A program made the translations under genes and the position numbers. A DNA stretch of 64,000 bases from Paraburkholderia fungorum (lineage in GTDB: Bacteria; Pseudomonadota; Gammaproteobacteria; Burkholderiales; Burkholderiaceae). Positions 59,903 to 64,000 of the stretch are shown one piece after another. Positions within the stretch are counted from its first letter, which is position 1. Each line of letters begins with the position of its first letter. The notes below the pieces were generated by a model, which was not told the DNA's origin, made no database searches, and saw only the letters and a list, made by a program, of their open reading frames with translations. The stretch lies in NCBI RefSeq assembly GCF_003610895.1, contig NZ_MCAS01000014.1:82332-146331 (forward strand), read 5' to 3'.

Positions 59903-61419
59903 GCGAGCTGACGCCCTCGGTGCCGGTGGTCGAAGCGCTTGAGATCACCAAACGCTTCGGCTCCACAGCCGCGCTGAAAGACGTGAGCATCCGCGTGATG
60001 CCCGGCGAGTCGCATGCGCTCGTCGGGCGCAACGGTGCCGGAAAATCGACGCTGGTGTCGATTCTCACCGGCCTGCGCAAGCCCGACACCGGCGAGGTGC
60101 GCTTCAGCGGCGCGGCCGCGCCGTCGATCGCGGATCGCGATGCGTGGCGCGAGCGCGTTGCCTGCGTTTATCAGCATTCGACGATCATCCGCGATTTGAG
60201 CGTCGCGGAGAATCTGTTCATCAACCGGCAGCCATCCCGTGGCGGCGTGATCGATTGGCGCGCCATGCATCGCGACGCGCGTGCGTTACTCGATCACTGG
60301 AAGATCGACGTGCGCGAAGATGCGCGCGCCGGCGATCTGAGCGTGGAAGCGCGGCAACTCGTGGAGATCGCACGGGCGCTGTCTTACGGGGCGCGTTTCA
60401 TCATCCTCGATGAACCCACCGCGCAACTCGATGGCGACGAGATCAAGCGTCTGTTTCAACGCATCAGCGAGTTGCAGCGCGAAGGCGTGACGTTCCTGTT
60501 TATTTCTCATCACCTGCAGGAGGTTTATGAAATCTGCCAGGCGGTGACCGTGCTGCGCGACGCACGGCATATCGTCAGCGCGCCGGTTTCCGCGTTGCCG
60601 CGCGAGCAGTTGATCGAGGCGATGACGGGCGAGCGCGGCGGCCTTGCCGTCGCCGATGCGGCGGCGCGCGCTGCGTTGCCCGCGAACACGGCTATTGCGC
60701 TGGACGTCAAGGATCTGACCGGCGCCGACTACGAGGGCGTGTCCTTCACGGTGAAGCGCGGCGAAGTGGTTGGGTTGACCGGCGCCACGAGCAGCGGCCG
60801 CACCAGTGTGGCCGAAGCGATTGCGGGGCTGCGCGCCGCGAGACGCGGCTCGATCTGCGTCGACGGCGCAACGCTGCCGCCGGGCGACGTGCCGGCAGCG
60901 CTGGCACACGGCGTTGGCTGCGTGCCGAAGGATCGTCATCACGAAGGGCTGGTGTTGACGCAATCGGTCGCCGAGAACGCCTCGATGACGATCACACGTC
61001 TGCTCGGCAAATTCGGCATTGCGCCACCGGCGAAGAAAAATGCCTTCGGTCAGAAGATGATCGATGCGCTCGGCATCGTCGCGCAAGGCCCCGAGCATGT
61101 CGTGTCGGGGCTGTCGGGCGGTAATCAGCAGAAGGTGGTGATGGCGCGCGCACTCGCCACCGATCCCAATGTCCTCGTACTCATCGACCCTACCGCAGGC
61201 GTCGACGTGAAATCGAAAGAAGCGTTGCTGTCGGTCGTGGATCGCGTGCGCGAAGACGGCAAAGCCGTGTTGGTCGTGTCAGGCGAACTCGACGATCTGC
61301 GTACCTGTGACCGCGTGCTGGTCATGTTCCGTGGCCGTGTCGCGGCCGAATTTCCCGCGGGTTGGCAGGACCACGACCTGATCGCATCCGTTGAAGGAGT
61401 CAGTCTCCATGAAGAATAG
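59899..61419 (+). CDS. Sugar ABC transporter, ATP-binding protein (two domains)
   Basis: A 506-residue RbsA/MglA-type ATPase with two ABC modules. The first has Walker A GRNGAGKST and signature LSVEARQLVEIARAL with Walker B FIILDEPTAQ. The second has a degenerate Walker A (TGATSSGRTS) and a good signature LSGGNQQKVVMARAL. One active and one weak site is usual for this group. It overlaps its neighbours on both sides (four and eleven bases), so the three transporter genes are translationally coupled. Confidence 0.93.
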   Translation: MSELTPSVPVVEALEITKRFGSTAALKDVSIRVMPGESHALVGRNGAGKSTLVSILTGLRKPDTGEVRFSGAAAPSIADRDAWRERVACVYQHSTIIRDLSVAENLFINRQPSRGGVIDWRAMHRDARALLDHWKIDVREDARAGDLSVEARQLVEIARALSYGARFIILDEPTAQLDGDEIKRLFQRISELQREGVTFLFISHHLQEVYEICQAVTVLRDARHIVSAPVSALPREQLIEAMTGERGGLAVADAAARAALPANTAIALDVKDLTGADYEGVSFTVKRGEVVGLTGATSSGRTSVAEAIAGLRAARRGSICVDGATLPPGDVPAALAHGVGCVPKDRHHEGLVLTQSVAENASMTITRLLGKFGIAPPAKKNAFGQKMIDALGIVAQGPEHVVSGLSGGNQQKVVMARALATDPNVLVLIDPTAGVDVKSKEALLSVVDRVREDGKAVLVVSGELDDLRTCDRVLVMFRGRVAAEFPAGWQDHDLIASVEGVSLHEE

Positions 61420-62461
61420 TGTGCCCAGCCCTGCATTCGGCACCGCACAAGGTCCGGCGCAGCAGACTGCCGTAGCCGCGACGCGCGGCAAACGGTCTGG
61501 CAGCGAATTCGCGCGGCTGCGCGAACTGGCGTTGCTGCCCGCGCTTGCGTTGTTGCTCGTGATCGGCGCGTTTGTCAGCCCAAGCTTTCTGACGAAGGCC
61601 AATCTGATCAGCGTGTTGGGTGCGTCCGCGGCATTGGCTCTCGTCGTGCTCGCCGAATCGCTGATTGTGTTGACCGGCAAGTTCGATCTGTCGCTCGAAT
61701 CGACGGTGGGCATCGCGCCCGCCATCGGCGCAATGCTGGTGATGCCGGTGGCGTCGGCGGGCTTCGGAACGGAGTGGCCGGCGGCCGCAGGCTTGCTGAG
61801 CATTCTCGTGGTCGGGGCCGTGATCGGTTTCGTCAATGGTTTCCTGGTGGTGCGTCTGCGGCTGAATGCATTCATCGTCACGCTGGCCATGCTGATCGTG
61901 TTGCGCGGCATGCTGGTCGGCGCGACCAAAGGCGGCACGCTGTTCGACATGCCGCCGTCGTTCTTCTCGCTCGCCACCACCATTGTGTTCGGCTTGCCGT
62001 TGTCCGTATGGCTCGCGGCGGCCGCCTTCGCAATCGCCGCGTTCATGCTGCGCTACCACCGTCTGGGCCGCGCGCTCTACGCGATCGGCGGCAATCCGGA
62101 AGCGGCGCGCGCGGCGGGGATTCGCGTCGAGCGCATTACGTGGGGCGTATTCGTGCTCGGCAGCATGCTGGCCTCGGTGGGCGGCTTGATCGTCACCGGT
62201 TATGTCGGCGCGATCAATGCGAACCAGGGCAACGGCATGATTTTCACGGTCTTCGCGGCAGCGGTGATCGGCGGCATTTCGCTCGACGGGGGCAAGGGCA
62301 CGATGCTCGGCGCGCTCTCCGGCGTACTGCTGCTCGGTGTCGTGCAAAACCTGCTCACGCTTGCCCAGGTACCGTCGTTCTGGATTCAGGCGATCTACGG
62401 CGCGATCATCCTTGGCTCGCTGATGGTGGCGCGGCTCGCCAGCGGCGAAGGCCAGAACTAA
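61409..62461 (+). CDS. Sugar ABC transporter, permease
   Basis: A 350-residue RbsC-type permease with about 9-10 transmembrane segments and a cytosolic N-terminal extension of about 40 residues. Family motifs include LTGKFDLSLESTVGIAPAIGA and AIGGNPEAARAAGI, the latter in the loop that contacts the ATPase. The ATG at 61409 follows GAAGGAG and lies inside the end of the ATPase gene; a TTG at 61391 would add six residues. It forms the inner-membrane channel of the importer. Confidence 0.92.
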   Translation: MKNSVPSPAFGTAQGPAQQTAVAATRGKRSGSEFARLRELALLPALALLLVIGAFVSPSFLTKANLISVLGASAALALVVLAESLIVLTGKFDLSLESTVGIAPAIGAMLVMPVASAGFGTEWPAAAGLLSILVVGAVIGFVNGFLVVRLRLNAFIVTLAMLIVLRGMLVGATKGGTLFDMPPSFFSLATTIVFGLPLSVWLAAAAFAIAAFMLRYHRLGRALYAIGGNPEAARAAGIRVERITWGVFVLGSMLASVGGLIVTGYVGAINANQGNGMIFTVFAAAVIGGISLDGGKGTMLGALSGVLLLGVVQNLLTLAQVPSFWIQAIYGAIILGSLMVARLASGEGQN

Positions 62462-62486
62462 TGCGTGTGTACTACGGAGAACTCAT

Positions 62487-62831
62487 TTGACCAGCCGTCC
62501 GTTGGAAACATCGAAAATTTCGCAAACCGACCCGCGTCTGATCCTGCTCAGTCCCACGGATAACTGCCTGATTGCAGGAGCGCGGCTCGATGCGGGCACA
62601 CAAGTCGAAATCGAAGGCGAACGCGTGACGCTTGCCAAAACGATCGAGCTTGGCCACAAAGTCGCGCGCCACGACCTCGCCAAAGACGACAAGGTGTTGC
62701 GTTACGGCGCCGTGATCGGACACGTGACCGGGACGGTGGCGCGTGGTGCGCATCTGCATACGCACAACCTCGAAAGCGATTACCTGCCCACTTATACGCA
62801 CGATGCGGGCCACGAGTTCGTCCATCACTGA
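62487..62831 (+). CDS. UxaA-type dehydratase, SAF-domain small subunit
   Basis: A 114-residue protein with the SAF fold (LSPTDNCLIAGARLDAGTQVE, VARGAHLHTHNLES). It matches the N-terminal half of altronate/galactarate dehydratases; in many bacteria this domain is a separate polypeptide. The start is TTG at 62487 with ACGGAGA upstream; no ATG is available. It lies 25 nt after the permease and 42 nt before the catalytic subunit, with which it probably forms one iron-dependent sugar-acid dehydratase. Confidence 0.85.
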   Translation: MTSRPLETSKISQTDPRLILLSPTDNCLIAGARLDAGTQVEIEGERVTLAKTIELGHKVARHDLAKDDKVLRYGAVIGHVTGTVARGAHLHTHNLESDYLPTYTHDAGHEFVHH

Positions 62832-62873
62832 TTTGAGCATAATGAAGTGGCCTCGCGCCGCGCTGGAATGATC

Positions 62874-64000
62874 ATGACTGACACATCCGCAGCATCCGCC
62901 GCCTTGCAACGGCCCGCGCTCCATGGCTATCTGCGCAGCGACGGCCGCAAAGGCATCCGCAACGTCGTAGCGGTCGCATATCTTGTCGAATGCGCGCACC
63001 ACGTCGCGCGCGAGATCGTCACGCAGTTTCGCGAGCCGTTCGATGCATTCGACGACCCCTCCGCCGAGCGCGAACCGCCGGTGCATCTGATCGGCTTTCC
63101 CGGCTGCTATCCGAATGGGTACGCCGAGAAGATGCTGGAACGGCTTACCACCCATCCAAACGTAGGTGCGGTGCTGTTTGTGTCGCTCGGCTGCGAGAGC
63201 ATGAACAAGCACTACCTCGTCGACGTCGTGCGCGCGAGCGGCCGTCCCGTGGAAGTGCTGACGATTCAGGAAAAAGGCGGCACGCGCAGCACGATTCAAT
63301 ACGGCGTCGACTGGATTCGCGGCGCACGCAAGCAACTTGCCGCGCAGCAGAAGGTGCCGATGGCGCTGAGCGAACTGGTGATCGGCACGATCTGCGGCGG
63401 CTCGGACGGCACCAGCGGCATTACCGCGAATCCGGCCGTGGGCCGCGCGTTCGATCATCTGATCGACGCAGGCGCAACTTGTATCTTCGAAGAAACCGGC
63501 GAACTGGTGGGCTGTGAGTTACATATGAAAACGCGCGCGGCACGGCCGGATCTCGGCGATGAGATCGTTGCGTGCGTGGCGAAGGCGGCGCGCTACTACT
63601 CGATCCTCGGGCATGGCAGTTTTGCGGTCGGCAATGCGGACGGTGGCCTCACCACGCAGGAGGAAAAATCTTTGGGCGCGTATGCGAAAAGCGGCGCGTC
63701 GCCGATTGTCGGCATCATCAAACCCGGGGACGTTCCGCCGACCGGCGGCCTTTATCTTCTCGACGTCGTACCCGACGGCGAGCCGCGTTTCGGCTTTCCG
63801 AACATTAGCGACAACGCGGAAATCGGCGAACTGATCGCCTGCGGCGCGCATGTGATTCTGTTCACAACCGGACGTGGGTCGGTGGTTGGCTCGGCGATCT
63901 CGCCGGTCATCAAGGTCTGCGCGAATCCCGCGACGTACCGCAATCTCGCCGGCGATATGGACGTCGATGCAGGCCGCATTCTCGAAGGCCGCGGCACACT
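62874..64000 (+). CDS. UxaA-type dehydratase, catalytic subunit (truncated by window end)
   Basis: The reading frame is open from the ATG at 62874 to the window edge, giving at least 375 residues. It matches the C-terminal domain of altronate/galactarate dehydratases (HGYLRSDGRKGIRNVVAVAYL, GFPGCYPNGYAE, ICGGSDGTSGITANPAVGRA, LFTTGRGSVVGSAISPVIK). The conserved cysteines and acidic residues that place the Fe centre are present in the part visible. An ATG two codons upstream (62868) is possible. With the ABC importer this suggests uptake and dehydration of an aldonate, uronate or aldarate; the substrate is open. Confidence 0.85.
   Translation, partial: MTDTSAASAALQRPALHGYLRSDGRKGIRNVVAVAYLVECAHHVAREIVTQFREPFDAFDDPSAEREPPVHLIGFPGCYPNGYAEKMLERLTTHPNVGAVLFVSLGCESMNKHYLVDVVRASGRPVEVLTIQEKGGTRSTIQYGVDWIRGARKQLAAQQKVPMALSELVIGTICGGSDGTSGITANPAVGRAFDHLIDAGATCIFEETGELVGCELHMKTRAARPDLGDEIVACVAKAARYYSILGHGSFAVGNADGGLTTQEEKSLGAYAKSGASPIVGIIKPGDVPPTGGLYLLDVVPDGEPRFGFPNISDNAEIGELIACGAHVILFTTGRGSVVGSAISPVIKVCANPATYRNLAGDMDVDAGRILEGRGT

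Overview
The window is high-GC DNA, densely coded on both strands. It carries many LysR, GntR, IclR and AraC regulators, short H-NS-type proteins, MFS permeases and sugar-acid catabolic clusters, with no rRNA, tRNA, phage or IS genes. This content and the protein sequences suggest a Burkholderiales chromosome, most likely Paraburkholderia. The species is inferred from family resemblance only.

Layout. (1) 1-7642: a GntR/FCD regulator divergent from a four-gene catabolic operon (class V aminotransferase, MFS anion symporter, 2-keto-4-pentenoate hydratase-like protein, large FAD/Fe-S hydroxyacid dehydrogenase). Two near-identical palindromes sit at the two starts. (2) 7656-9637: an AraC regulator divergent from an EamA exporter. 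(3) 9674-14447: a LysR regulator and an MFS / family III CoA-transferase / methylmalonyl-CoA decarboxylase operon. Its leader is an array of stem-loop repeats. (4) 14524-22536: exporters with LysR regulators, an Fe-S type regulator with a strong operator, a LysE exporter and a YcaQ-type DNA glycosylase. (5) 22735-28745: a CNMP/thioredoxin-reductase-like fusion, a DedA-rhodanese fusion and an energy-taxis-type chemoreceptor. (6) 29045-39953: an orphan tripartite hybrid kinase, an alpha/beta hydrolase, a GntP permease under an apparent sigma-54 promoter beside a divergent sigma-54 activator, small proteins, a serine hydrolase and an H-NS protein. (7) 40581-45183: formaldehyde-activating-enzyme homologue, aldo/keto reductase, aldehyde dehydrogenase and MFS permease. 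(8) 45570-53080: a chaperone-usher fimbrial operon followed by an adhesin remnant, then prfC, then the intact adhesin on the opposite strand. (9) 53505-57666: a GcvA-like LysR regulator, a Pat-type acetyltransferase and an unknown protein. (10) 57744-64000: an IclR regulator, a sugar ABC importer and a two-part UxaA-type dehydratase that runs off the window.

The most interesting signals are non-coding. One is a stem-loop leader with covarying base pairs, placed just before a conserved Shine-Dalgarno sequence in two unrelated transport operons and expanded into an array at one of them. The second is a set of 14-bp inverted-heptad boxes, arranged as 20-bp-spaced pairs upstream of both the fimbrial operon and the detached adhesin, which links the two across prfC. 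Others are the adhesin 3' remnant behind the usher, two sigma-54 promoter matches, and a 12-6-12 operator between an MFS exporter and its cysteine-cluster regulator.
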